Shown here: piece after piece, positions 1-7,340 of the stretch
Layout of the letters: every line of letters starts with the position of its first letter
How positions within the stretch are numbered: the first letter of the stretch is position 1
Assembly: GCA_051878795.1 (NCBI GenBank)
Contig: JBJEKU010000005.1
Location: 1-29,123 of the forward strand
Source: W1P20-047 sp051878795
GTDB taxonomy: Bacteria > Actinomycetota > Coriobacteriia > Coriobacteriales > Eggerthellaceae
DNA length: 29,123 nt
Direction: 5' to 3'
Notes under the pieces: model-generated
Database searches by the model: none
What the model was told of the DNA's origin: nothing
Seen by the model: the letters and a program-made list of their open reading frames with translations, nothing else
Translations under genes and position numbers: made by a program

Positions 1-958
1 GTCGCCCAGCGGGCGGACCGGGGCTAGCTTCTACACCAACAATCGGCACATGATCTCCTTCTTGGGCGATTCTATTAGCCTGATTAATCAGGGCTTTTTC
101 GAAGTAATTACGAACCTCGCGGGCGTTTGCGAAGTTCTTTCCCGGATTGCTTGCAATTGAGCTGAAGAAGATGCGTGCTTTCTCTTTTGCGTCTTCTGAG
201 ACCACGAGTCCGTTCGAGTTGCAGATCCGAAGGAATATCTCGAATAGTTCGCCTGCAGAATAGTCAGGGAAGTCGATGAAGTTATTGAAGCGGGACTTCA
301 ATCCAGGATTTGATTGAAGGAGCTCGATCATCGGCTCCGTGTAACCTGCCATGATGACGATCATGGTTTCCCGATTGTCTTCCATCGCCTTGAGCAAGGT
401 GTCGACTGCTTCGAAACCGTAGTCGGAATCGCCCCTATTGACGGTGAGGGCATAGGCTTCATCGATGAAAAGGACGCCGCCATTCGCCTTGTCGGTAGCT
501 TCTTTGACCTTGATTGCGGTCTGTCCGACGTAACCCCCAACCAAACCGGACCTGTCGACTTCGACAAGATGTCCCGACGGAAGGATGCCGATTGCCTTGT
601 AGATTTTTGCAAGGAGCCTTGCGACCGTTGTTTTTCCTGTTCCAGGGTTGCCGGTGAAGACGAGATGCATGGACATGGCGGTTTGATTCATGCCTGCGGC
701 TTCACGGGCTTTTCTCACCCTGAGGAAGTTCGTGATAGACAGGACATTCTGCTTAGCCTGTTCCAAGCCTACGAGGTTGTTCAGTTCTGCTAACAGGTTT
801 TCGAGTGAGTCTTCCTGTCTGTGATCATCTTCCTCGAAAAATGCGATTTCTTGCGACTTCGCTGAAATCGTTTCGCTCTCTGCGCTTTGCTGATATCCCG
901 AATAGCTTTTCCCCGGTCTAAGAGAGCCGTCTTTCGTGAATTCGAATTCTACAGCCAT
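1..958 (-). CDS. CbxX/CfxQ (SpoVK/EccA-like) AAA+ ATPase, C-terminus cut by window edge
   Basis: Reading the minus strand from ATG at 958 gives an uninterrupted frame of 319 codons that leaves the window at base 1. About 55 variable N-terminal residues (MAVEFEFTKDGS...) precede the AAA+ module. This opens with NNLVGLEQAKQNV, then carries Walker A GNPGTGKTT near residue 105, pore-loop-like GLVGGYVGQT, Walker B VLFIDEAYAL near 165, a sensor region MIVIMAGY and an arginine-finger-like NPGLKSRF. This order is typical of the CbxX/CfxQ family, which includes Rubisco activase CbbX, SpoVK and EccA of type VII secretion. It starts 10 nt after the stop of the TerB-like gene, with GGTGA as ribosome site, so the two are one operon. 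Base composition is visibly more AT-rich than the genes from 2042 onward, which suggests acquired DNA. The substrate cannot be told from sequence. The family is certain, the role is not. Confidence 0.9.
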   Translation of the reverse strand, partial: MAVEFEFTKDGSLRPGKSYSGYQQSAESETISAKSQEIAFFEEDDHRQEDSLENLLAELNNLVGLEQAKQNVLSITNFLRVRKAREAAGMNQTAMSMHLVFTGNPGTGKTTVARLLAKIYKAIGILPSGHLVEVDRSGLVGGYVGQTAIKVKEATDKANGGVLFIDEAYALTVNRGDSDYGFEAVDTLLKAMEDNRETMIVIMAGYTEPMIELLQSNPGLKSRFNNFIDFPDYSAGELFEIFLRICNSNGLVVSEDAKEKARIFFSSIASNPGKNFANAREVRNYFEKALINQANRIAQEGDHVPIVGVEASPGPPAGR

Positions 959-968
959 GGTATTCACC

Positions 969-1502
969 CTATAAGCGATAGTATCGTTTTAGTTCAGGGA
1001 TTGCGCTTTTGAGCATTCTCATATATGCATGGAAGTCATCAATCTCATTTTGGGAAACATTTCCATCTGACATGGCAAAGCATTTCCCAACGCATTCCCA
1101 CAAATCTACTGCATCTTCGAGAAGGTTTCTATCGTCTCCCCAACTCGCAAAAACAGAGTCAGCATAGGTGTATATGTGCAGCGAAATGGGGATTGTATTT
1201 TCGAATTCAGTAGTGTAGATGTTACAGTCTAAGATAATCTGCTTAATACCTTCGGCAGTAAGATTCATATCGAATAGGAAGTTGAACAAATCGACCTCCG
1301 TATCTTCGATGGTTCTATCTGACGCCATCAGGTAAAGCGCGAACTTCTGGATGTCCACATCGAACAGGTCGCTTGCGGAGTAAAGCAATTCACCATTGCC
1401 TACGGCGGATACTGCGTCTGTAAGTTCGTCAGAGCACACCAGTATTTCTTTTTGCGATTCGATAAGCCTTTTGAGAGTGCATGCCGCATTGAAGTCGAAC
1501 AT
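969..1502 (-). CDS. Small acidic TerB-like protein, partner of the AAA+ ATPase
   Basis: A 177-residue, acidic, predicted all-helical soluble protein without signal peptide or membrane helix. Two stretches resemble the acidic metal-binding motif of TerB-type domains (pattern D-G-x-[IV]-x-x-x-E): SDRTIEDTE at 61-69 and SDGNVSQNE at 145-153. The match is by eye, so TerB-like is an inference. TerB domains are known from tellurite-resistance and stress or defence gene clusters. The ATG at 1502 has a strong ribosome site (GGAAGGGGA, minus strand). The gene is first in a two-gene operon with the downstream CbxX-type ATPase. Expression probably starts in the divergent region that contains the 21-bp inverted repeat. 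Composition is AT-rich like the ATPase gene. It could instead be an unrelated helical adaptor. Confidence 0.75.
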   Translation of the reverse strand: MFDFNAACTLKRLIESQKEILVCSDELTDAVSAVGNGELLYSASDLFDVDIQKFALYLMASDRTIEDTEVDLFNFLFDMNLTAEGIKQIILDCNIYTTEFENTIPISLHIYTYADSVFASWGDDRNLLEDAVDLWECVGKCFAMSDGNVSQNEIDDFHAYMRMLKSAIPELKRYYRL

Positions 1503-1546
1503 CTCGCATCCCCTTCCACTTCATGTCTTCATGCTGTCGTCCCTAG

Positions 1547-1567
1547 AATATCCCAAATTGGGATATT
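1547..1567. promoter_or_regulatory. Perfect inverted repeat, probable operator of the divergent XRE regulator
   Basis: The arms AATATCCCAA (1547-1556) and TTGGGATATT (1558-1567) are perfect reverse complements around one central base. The repeat lies 44 bp before the TerB-like start (1502) and 25 bp before the XRE start (1593), where both promoters must be. The TATCC...GGATA core resembles the known HipB operator (TATCC-N8-GGATA), here with 7 central bases. Autoregulation by the neighbouring XRE protein is the simplest inference. Confidence 0.7.
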
Positions 1568-1592
1568 TTGCCCAGTGGAATATGTTTTCCCC

Positions 1593-1823
1593 ATGGATGC
1601 GAATTCGAACAGGGCAATCGGTGCAACGCTGAAGGAGCTGCGGCTCGAGCAGGGCTTGACGCAGGTCGAGCTTGCTGCCGCTCTGAACAGGCCTCAAAGC
1701 TTCATCGCGAAGCTGGAATCAGGGGAACGAAGCCTCCATGTCAACGAGCTGTTTGCCTATGCGGACGCATTGGGCTTCACGGCAAGCGAAGTTGTCTCGC
1801 GGCTTGAATGCTTAAGAAATTAG
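1593..1823 (+). CDS. XRE-family helix-turn-helix regulator
   Basis: A 76-residue protein that is almost only a Cro/C1-type DNA-binding domain. TLKELRLEQGLTQVELAAAL (12-31) holds the first helices. NRPQSFIAKLESGERSLHV (32-50) is the recognition helix plus the hallmark K-x-E-x-G-E-R, and a short helical tail follows. No ligand or toxin domain is present. The start was set at ATG 1593 because the domain begins about 10 residues later. Longer in-frame starts would run into the divergent gene and the palindrome. A GTG at 1575 is an alternative, and neither start has a good ribosome site. It faces the TerB-like/AAA+ operon across a perfect palindrome, which suggests it represses that operon and itself. 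Confidence 0.85.
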   Translation: MDANSNRAIGATLKELRLEQGLTQVELAAALNRPQSFIAKLESGERSLHVNELFAYADALGFTASEVVSRLECLRN

Positions 1824-1971
1824 ATGTTTTGGAAAACGTGGGATTATCTGCAGGGATTCGCAGAGTCGATGCAGGCTGCTCATTGGCAACCCGCCATTGT
1901 CGTTTCGTAGCGCCTTGCGGACCTGTCGGGCTCTGGGCCGTCTTGTAACCTTGGTCTTCTCCCAAACGCAA

Positions 1972-1996
1972 CCAGGCCCGGGAATACCGGGCCTGG
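1972..1996 (-). terminator. Hairpin terminator after the purF-like gene
   Basis: CCAGGCCCGG (1972-1981) pairs perfectly with CCGGGCCTGG (1987-1996) around a 5-nt loop, 46 nt past the purF-like stop on the minus strand. The following T-tract is weak. The rest of 1824-2041 shows no gene. Confidence 0.65.
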
Positions 1997-2041
1997 CTCG
2001 CTCTTGATGCTTTCAAGCGGCTTTTGCCGCTGTGTTCCAGC

Positions 2042-3472
2042 TTATTCCTTGCCGTTCCAGCAGTAGGTGCACACCTTTTCGGGGTCGATGCCGATTGCCT
2101 CCAGCATGCCGTCCAAGGACTGGTAGCTCAGGCTGTCGAAGCCCATTTCCTCGCAGATCTTCTTCAGCATGCACTTGCCGCGTTCGGTGGTGGCGTCGGC
2201 GTACTCTTCCAGATGCTTCTGGCCTTCGTCGCCTTCCAGTTCCTGGATGGTGCGGCGGGAAAGCAGCTCCATGGGAGAATTGCTGCGCGAGAAGGAAAGG
2301 TACTTGCAGCCGAACATGATGGGCGGGCAGGCGCTGCGCATGTGCACTTCCTTGGCACCGGCGCCGTACAGGAAGTCCACGGTCTCGCGCATCTGGGTGC
2401 CGCGCACGATGCTGTCGTCAACGAACAGCAGCTTCTTGTCCTTGATCAGCTCGGGGACGGGAACCTGCTTCATCTTGGCCACGCGGTTGCGTACGCTCTG
2501 GTTGGCGGGCATGAAGGAGCGGGGCCAGGTGGGGGTGTACTTGACGAAGGGTCGTGCGAAGGGAACCTTGCATTCGCCTGCGTAGCCGATTGCATGCGGT
2601 AGGCCGGAATCGGGGATGCCGGCGACATAGTCCAGCTCGGGCAGCTTGCCCTGTTCGGCGTCGTTCTTCGCCATGATCTCGCCGTTGCGATAACGGAACT
2701 GCTCGACGTTGACGCCTTCGTAGTTGGAATTGGGATAGCCGTAGTAGGTCCACAGGAATGCGCAGATCTTCATCTTCTCCTGCGGGGGGTTGAGCGTCTT
2801 GTAACCCTCTGCGCTGATCTCGACGATCTCGTCGGGACCCAGTTCGTATTCGTCAGCATAGCCCAGCTTCTGGTATGCGAAGGACTCGAAGGAGATGGCA
2901 TAGCCCTGGTCCACGGTGTCCTTGCCGATCAGCACGGGCAGGCGTCCCATGCGGTCGCGGGCGGCGATGATATGGCCGTCTTCCTTCATGATCAGCAGGG
3001 TGAGCGAACCCTCGATGATGTCCATGGCGTGCTTGATGCCCGAAACGAAGTCCCCGCTCTCGTTGATGATGGCGGCAACCAGCTCGGTGGTGTTCACAGC
3101 GCCCGACCCCATGGCCATGAACTGGTGGCCCGGGTTGGAAAGGCGCTCGTTGATGATCTCGTCGACGTTGCCGATGCAGCCGACGGTGGTGATTGCGAAG
3201 GTTCCCAGGTGGGAGCGGACCAGCAGGGGCTGGGGATCCATGTCGGAAATACAGCCGATGCCGCAGTTGCCCCCGAAATCGTTCAGGTCCTTTTCGAACT
3301 TGGTGCGGAAGGGGGTGTTCTCGATGGAGTGGATCTGGCGCTGGAAGCCGCGCTCTTCATCGAGGATGATCATACCTGCGCGACGGGTGCCCAGGTGAGA
3401 GTGGTAGTCGACGCCGAAGAAAACGTCCAATGTGATATCGCGGTTGGATACCGCTCCGAAGAAACCGCCCAA
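2042..3472 (-). CDS. PurF-like amidophosphoribosyltransferase lacking the glutaminase cysteine
   Basis: A 476-residue protein with the two-domain layout of glutamine-PRPP amidotransferase, the first step of purine synthesis. An N-terminal Ntn glutaminase fold (SHLGTRRAGM 25-34, SHLGTFAI 87-94, ARDRMGRLPV 171-180) precedes a phosphoribosyltransferase domain with the PRPP loop VDDSIVRGTQ at 351-360 and GIPDSG at 285-290. Cysteines 237, 389, 468 and 471 are candidates for a PurF-type iron-sulfur cluster. The striking point is the N-terminus. It reads M-G-G-F-F-G where PurF has M-C-G-x-x-G, so the Cys nucleophile is Gly. The start is TTG at 3472 behind GAGGAG. The same frame has a TGA four codons upstream, so no alternative start restores a Cys. 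It probably uses free ammonia, an external amidotransferase partner or another amine. I recall similar MGGFFG proteins in Bacteroides but could not check this. The gene stands alone between terminators. Confidence 0.88.
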   Translation of the reverse strand: MGGFFGAVSNRDITLDVFFGVDYHSHLGTRRAGMIILDEERGFQRQIHSIENTPFRTKFEKDLNDFGGNCGIGCISDMDPQPLLVRSHLGTFAITTVGCIGNVDEIINERLSNPGHQFMAMGSGAVNTTELVAAIINESGDFVSGIKHAMDIIEGSLTLLIMKEDGHIIAARDRMGRLPVLIGKDTVDQGYAISFESFAYQKLGYADEYELGPDEIVEISAEGYKTLNPPQEKMKICAFLWTYYGYPNSNYEGVNVEQFRYRNGEIMAKNDAEQGKLPELDYVAGIPDSGLPHAIGYAGECKVPFARPFVKYTPTWPRSFMPANQSVRNRVAKMKQVPVPELIKDKKLLFVDDSIVRGTQMRETVDFLYGAGAKEVHMRSACPPIMFGCKYLSFSRSNSPMELLSRRTIQELEGDEGQKHLEEYADATTERGKCMLKKICEEMGFDSLSYQSLDGMLEAIGIDPEKVCTYCWNGKE

Positions 3473-3633
3473 AACATCTCCTCATGTCCGTTATTTGCAC
3501 GGTCGCCGAAAAGCACGGCTGACCGCAGTAACCGTTCATCGTTCGAGTATAGGCGCTTTTGGGCGGAGTTGGCACGGCCTTGCCCAAGGTCCGCATTTTT
3601 CCAACGGGATTTTTAACTAATCCAAAACAATAT

Positions 3634-3670
3634 CCGCAGCCGGACCCCGTCCGGCGGGGTTCAGCTGCGG
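3634..3670 (-). terminator. Hairpin terminator after the arsC/spx-like gene
   Basis: CCGCAGC (3634-3640) pairs with GCTGCGG (3664-3670), with an inner CCCCG/CGGGG stem. It lies 10 nt past the minus-strand stop at 3681. On the minus strand it is followed by ATATTGTTTT. It separates this gene from the purF-like gene. Confidence 0.7.
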
Positions 3671-3680
3671 TTTCGCTGCA

Positions 3681-4040
3681 TTAGGCGAGGGCTTCTTCCC
3701 AGGCTGTCTCCTTGAATCCGCACAGGACGAAATCGTCGCCCACCACCAGGGGGCGCTTCACCAGCATGCCGTCGCTCGCGAGCAGGCGGTAGGCGTCTTC
3801 GTCCGACATTCCCGCGTCAAGCCGGGCTTTCACGTTCAGCTCGCGGTACTTCATTCCGCTGGTGTTGAAGAAACGGCGCAGGGGAAGCCCGCTGCGGCCA
3901 TGCCAGATAGCCAGTTCTTCTGCGGTCGGGGGAGTTTCCACGATGTGGCGGCTTTCGTAGTCGACGCCGTGGTCGTCGAGCCACTTGGCGGCTTTCTTGC
4001 AGGTGCTGCACTTGGGGTACTGGATGAAGAGAACGCTCAT
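3681..4040 (-). CDS. ArsC/Spx/MgsR-family thioredoxin-fold protein (YusI-like)
   Basis: A 119-residue cytoplasmic protein of the arsenate reductase/Spx fold. A CxxC pair, CSTC, lies at 11-14 after the first strand (VLFIQYPKCSTCKKA). RRFFNTSGMKYRELN follows in the middle, then LLASDGMLVKRPLVV with the conserved KRP-type arginine and cis-proline. Length and motifs fit the YusI/YffB-like branch rather than true Spx, whose RNA-polymerase contact cannot be judged here. A role as glutaredoxin-like reductase is inferred. No ars operon genes (arsR, arsB, acr3) are nearby, so arsenate detoxification is not supported by context. It lies 145 bp downstream of the carbonic anhydrase gene on the same strand and has its own terminator. 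Confidence 0.85.
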   Translation of the reverse strand: MSVLFIQYPKCSTCKKAAKWLDDHGVDYESRHIVETPPTAEELAIWHGRSGLPLRRFFNTSGMKYRELNVKARLDAGMSDEDAYRLLASDGMLVKRPLVVGDDFVLCGFKETAWEEALA

Positions 4041-4185
4041 GGGGCTCCTTGGATTCGGGGCCTGCTTGTGGATAGGGATGGTTGCTCCTGGTCGCGCGGT
4101 TGGGCGTGGTTGGGGGTGCGATCGGTGCTGCGTTCAGTCTGCGGCGTCTTCGTTCTGGCGCCATACGGAACGTACCGACGGCCCG

Positions 4186-4788
4186 TTACTGCATGAAATC
4201 GACGAATCCGGAATGGATGTGGTACACGCCGCCGACGATTTCCAGTCCATCGTCTTCCAGGGCGGCAAGCTCTTCGTTCTCCTTCAGGATTGCCATGGAA
4301 TTGCGCACGTTCATGGTGCTTGCCACGTACTGGTCCTTCTCGTCACCGATCGCCTCGATGATGCGGTCGGTGATGGCGCTCACGGCCCCGGGCTCGTGGC
4401 CGTGCATGGCGGCTTCGATGGCTCCGCAGTGGGTGTGGCCCAGCACCAGCACCAAACGGGTGTGCAGGTGGGATGCGGCATAGACCACGCTTGCCAGTTC
4501 GGAGTCGCCGATGACGTTGCCCGCGACCCTGATGACGAATAGCTCGCCCAGGCTGGTCATGAAGATATGCTCGGGTACCACGCGGGAATCGGAGCAGGTG
4601 ATGACGATGGCGTAGGGGCTCTGCCCGTGGACGAACAGGTGCTCGACCAGCTCGGATGAGATGTCGCTCGCGGTGCGGCGGGATGTGATGAACTGGCTGT
4701 TTCCGATCTTGAGGCGCTCGAGGGCTTCGTGGGCGCTGACGCGCGATGCGTATTCCCTTGCCTCGGGGTCGAAGAGATGCTGGTACAC
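4186..4788 (-). CDS. Beta-class carbonic anhydrase
   Basis: A 200-residue enzyme that interconverts CO2 and bicarbonate in the cytoplasm. All hallmarks are visible: CSDSRV at 65-70 (zinc ligand Cys65, Asp67-Arg69 dyad), VIRVAGN at 85-91, and GHTHCGAI at 117-124 giving ligands His118 and Cys121. Length matches the family. The start is GTG at 4788 behind GGAAGGAG with 5 nt spacing. The nearest in-frame ATGs would lose the N-terminal helix. It is transcribed away from the formate dehydrogenase genes across a long shared upstream region. Formate oxidation releases CO2, so a functional link through CO2/bicarbonate handling is plausible but inferred. Confidence 0.95.
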   Translation of the reverse strand: MYQHLFDPEAREYASRVSAHEALERLKIGNSQFITSRRTASDISSELVEHLFVHGQSPYAIVITCSDSRVVPEHIFMTSLGELFVIRVAGNVIGDSELASVVYAASHLHTRLVLVLGHTHCGAIEAAMHGHEPGAVSAITDRIIEAIGDEKDQYVASTMNVRNSMAILKENEELAALEDDGLEIVGGVYHIHSGFVDFMQ

Positions 4789-4835
4789 GGATGCTCCTTC
4801 CCGAGAAAACCGAAGAACTGTCCCGGGATGATACC

Positions 4836-4958
4836 GCTGAAGGCAGCCTTGCCGGATGGGGAACTAGAGGGGAGGACGCAATTAATCCGTGGCCGTTTGG
4901 CGGGTGGCTTGGCGGCGGCTTTTTGGGGAGGGTGCCGCCCGCGTCGGCTGCCTTCAGC
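4836..4958. repeat. 13-bp perfect inverted repeat enclosing 97 bases
   Basis: GCTGAAGGCAGCC (4836-4848) is the exact reverse complement of GGCTGCCTTCAGC (4946-4958). The enclosed 97 bases are GC-rich and contain a further GGCGGC/GCCGCC pair. The repeat may be the basal stem of an RNA about 123 nt long. On the minus strand it would lie in the carbonic anhydrase leader. It could also be the ends of a degenerate small element. No known RNA family was recognised. Confidence 0.55.
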
Positions 4959-5167
4959 TCCAGTATCCGAAACGGAGTATAGCGCAAGCTCCTACCAACG
5001 ATGAACGCGATAACCCAAAATGTATCTGGATTCACAAATTATTGAAAAAATGGATATTAATAGGAAATAATTAGAAAAACTTCTTGCTAATAATAAATAA
5101 ACGCGATAATCTTAACACCGTTACAGGTTAACGATTCTTTCTCTGGCAACCTTGTCTTCGGGCAGCG

Positions 5168-5206
5168 GGAAACCCCTCGGAAAACGCAGGCGTCCGAGGG
5201 GTTTCC
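5168..5206. terminator. Strong 13-bp hairpin in the fdh/carbonic anhydrase intergenic region
   Basis: GGAAACCCCTCGG (5168-5180) pairs perfectly with CCGAGGGGTTTCC (5194-5206) around a 13-nt loop. No annotated gene ends here, and no T-run follows on either strand. It may be a terminator of an unrecognised transcript, or an attenuator or stabilising stem in a long leader of the formate operon. Confidence 0.45.
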
Positions 5207-5420
5207 TGTCTCTGGGGCCTTGCCTGCCGCCCTCGAGGGCGGAGCGCTGTTTGCCTTCGGCTTTCTCTCCCCGCCTGGATACGGCCTTTCAGCTTTATTT
5301 CAGGCAAGCGCGAAACACGTGTGTTTCCCTGCGATTTCGATTGTTCGCCAACCCTGTTTTTTCGCCCGCTATTAGGTTTTCCTATTACAATCAACCATCC
5401 GTCTATTAGGATGGCGATAG

Positions 5421-5468
5421 CGTTTGGAAAGGGCCTGGTCAAGCATCTTCCAGAACCGTTTCCAAACG
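5421..5468 (+). promoter_or_regulatory. Leader hairpin or operator upstream of the formate operon
   Basis: CGTTTGGAAA (5421-5430) pairs with TTTCCAAACG (5459-5468) across 28 nt that contain a second short stem (CTGG/CCAG). It ends 33 nt before the start codon at 5502. It could act as a protein-binding site or as an mRNA leader structure. No riboswitch class was recognised. Confidence 0.4.
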
Positions 5469-5501
5469 ATGAGAGAAGTAAGAGAGAAGAGAGGAGGATT
5501 G

Positions 5502-7340
5502 ATGGCAACTTTGTCCGTTGCTCCGAAGTCGAAGGACTTCAGCAAGGTCTCCGGTTACCTCGATATGTTCTCCAGAAGGATCGAGGCCACTCCGCCGGGC
5601 ATCTGCCCCATCGCGGTCCAGGCTTCGCTTTTGGAATCCGAGTGCCTGCAGACCTGCGGCAAGTGCGTGCCCTGCCGTGATGGTATCCCGCAGTTGCTCG
5701 ACATGATGAAGCAGGTGATGCGCTGCGAGGCGGATGAATCCGTGCTCGAAAAGATGCGTTCCCTGGCCCAGGTCGTGCGCGATACCTCCGACTGCGCAAT
5801 CGGCTATGTTGCAGGCGAGATCGTTCTTCAGGGAATGGACACCTTCGAAGAGGAATACCGCAATCACGTCCAGAAGGGCATGTGCCAGGAAGGCGTCGGC
5901 CAGACCCTTCCCTGCGAGACCATGTGCCCTGCCCATGTGAACATTCCTGCATACATCGCCCTGACCGGTGAAGGCGACTACGCCGGCGCGATCAACATGA
6001 TCCGCAAGGACAACCCCTATCCCACTGCTTGCGCGCTTATCTGCGAGCATCCCTGCGAGACCCGTTGCCGCCGCACCCTCATCGATGCCCCGGTGAACAT
6101 CCGCGGTATCAAGAAGTTCGCGGTCGACTCGCTGCATGCCGATCAGGTTCCCACGCCCAAGCCCAGCGTCGACACCGGCTGCCGCGTTGCCGTCATCGGC
6201 GGCGGCCCCTCCGGTATGACCTGCGCGTACTACCTCAGCCTGATGGGTCACAAGGTCACCGTCTTCGAAATGCACAAGGAACTGGGCGGCATGATGCGCT
6301 ACGGCATCCCCGCATACCGCTTCCCCCGCCACCGCCTGGACGAGGACAATAAGGCGATCCTTTCCACCGGCAACATCGAAGTCAAGCTGGAAACCTACGT
6401 CGGTGGCGAGGAGATGCGCCGTATCGCAGACGAATACGACGCCGTGTACGTTGCCATCGGCGCGCATGCCGGCAAGTCCCTGCGCCTGGAGGGCATCGAC
6501 GCCAAGGGCGTCATGAGCGCCGTCCAGATCCTGGGCGCTATCGGCGATGGCGACTACCCCGACTTCACCGGCCAGGCCGTAGCCGTTATCGGCGGCGGCA
6601 ACGTGGCCATGGACTGCGCACGCTCTGCGGTCCGCGCGGGCGCACGCGAAGTCACCGTGGCATACCGCCGCAGGCTGGAAGACATGACCGCGCTTCCCGC
6701 GGAAGTGGAATCCGCCATGCAGGAAGGCATCGAGATGATGACCCTCCAGGCACCCGTCCGCATCGAGACCGATGAGGACGGCCATGCCCGCAAGCTCATC
6801 TGCCAGCCCCAGTACATCGGTCCCGTCAAGCGCGGCCGCCCCGCTCCCGTAGCGGCAAGCAAGCCCGAAATCCAGATCGATGCAGACATCGTGCTCATCG
6901 CGGTCGGCCAGGACATCGTTTCCGAGCCCTTCGAGGAATTCGGCATGAAGACCGAATGGAAGCAGTTTGTCGCGGACGAGCATCTGCGTGCGGAAGGCTT
7001 CGACAACATCTTCGTCGGCGGCGACTGCCAGACCGGCCCCAAGTCTGCAATCATGGCGATCGGCGCCGGTAAGGTGGCTGCCCGCAACATCGACGCATAC
7101 CTGGGCTACGATCACAAGCTCGACTGCGGCGTGGAGGTTCCCGCGCCCAAGCCGAATGATCGCAACGCCTACGGCCGCGTCAACATCGCGGAGCGTCCCG
7201 CCCGCGAGCGCAAGAACGATTTCGAATACGTAGAAGTCGACATGAGCCTCGAAGAGGCCATTCAGGAATGCGGTCGCTGCCTGCGCTGCGACTGCTTCGG
7301 CTGCGGCACCATGGAAGGAGGCCGAGTCCAGTATGTCTAA
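5502..7340 (+). CDS. NuoF-tail/GltD-like Fe-S flavoprotein, formate dehydrogenase partner subunit
   Basis: A 612-residue protein that probably passes electrons between formate dehydrogenase and NAD(P). Residues 45-120 match the C-terminal 4Fe-4S part of NuoF (CGKCVPCRDG with Cys52, 55, 58 and Cys98), but the NADH/FMN-binding body of NuoF is absent. Residues 130-210 are the N-terminal Fe-S domain of GltD/dihydropyrimidine dehydrogenase type (CETMCP, CEHPCETRCRR). An FAD fold follows (VIGGGPSG 231-238), then a nicotinamide-nucleotide fold (VIGGGNVAMD from 362) and GGDCQTGP for the FAD pyrophosphate. The tail has a Cys cluster (CGRCLRCDCFGCG). The start is ATG 5502 with GAGGAGG in front; a longer frame from 5424 has no ribosome site. 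It overlaps fdhA by 8 nt, so translation is coupled. The choice of NAD or NADP is not decided by what I can see. Confidence 0.88.
   Translation: MATLSVAPKSKDFSKVSGYLDMFSRRIEATPPGICPIAVQASLLESECLQTCGKCVPCRDGIPQLLDMMKQVMRCEADESVLEKMRSLAQVVRDTSDCAIGYVAGEIVLQGMDTFEEEYRNHVQKGMCQEGVGQTLPCETMCPAHVNIPAYIALTGEGDYAGAINMIRKDNPYPTACALICEHPCETRCRRTLIDAPVNIRGIKKFAVDSLHADQVPTPKPSVDTGCRVAVIGGGPSGMTCAYYLSLMGHKVTVFEMHKELGGMMRYGIPAYRFPRHRLDEDNKAILSTGNIEVKLETYVGGEEMRRIADEYDAVYVAIGAHAGKSLRLEGIDAKGVMSAVQILGAIGDGDYPDFTGQAVAVIGGGNVAMDCARSAVRAGAREVTVAYRRRLEDMTALPAEVESAMQEGIEMMTLQAPVRIETDEDGHARKLICQPQYIGPVKRGRPAPVAASKPEIQIDADIVLIAVGQDIVSEPFEEFGMKTEWKQFVADEHLRAEGFDNIFVGGDCQTGPKSAIMAIGAGKVAARNIDAYLGYDHKLDCGVEVPAPKPNDRNAYGRVNIAERPARERKNDFEYVEVDMSLEEAIQECGRCLRCDCFGCGTMEGGRVQYV

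Larger units (their letters stand above)
4789..5501. other. 713-base gene-free region between divergent carbonic anhydrase and formate genes
   Basis: No convincing gene is present. The region holds a wide 13-bp inverted repeat (4836-4958), a strongly AT-rich stretch (about 5010-5130) that is the best place for promoters, a 13-bp hairpin (5168-5206), a direct repeat CTATTAGG (5369 and 5403) and a 10-bp hairpin (5421-5468) just before the first formate gene. A weak promoter-like pair, TTGAAA (5042-5047) and AATAAT (5066-5071), points toward the formate genes. The length suggests a long structured leader or an unrecognised small RNA. Confidence 0.6.

Noticed and set aside
3681..4040. Arsenic resistance gene arsC
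   Set aside because: The protein fits the wider ArsC/Spx fold, but no arsR, arsB or acr3 gene is near and it resembles the YusI-like branch more.
5300..5501. Molybdenum-cofactor or other riboswitch before the formate genes
   Set aside because: Stems are present, but I could not match any conserved riboswitch core. Kept only as an unnamed leader structure.
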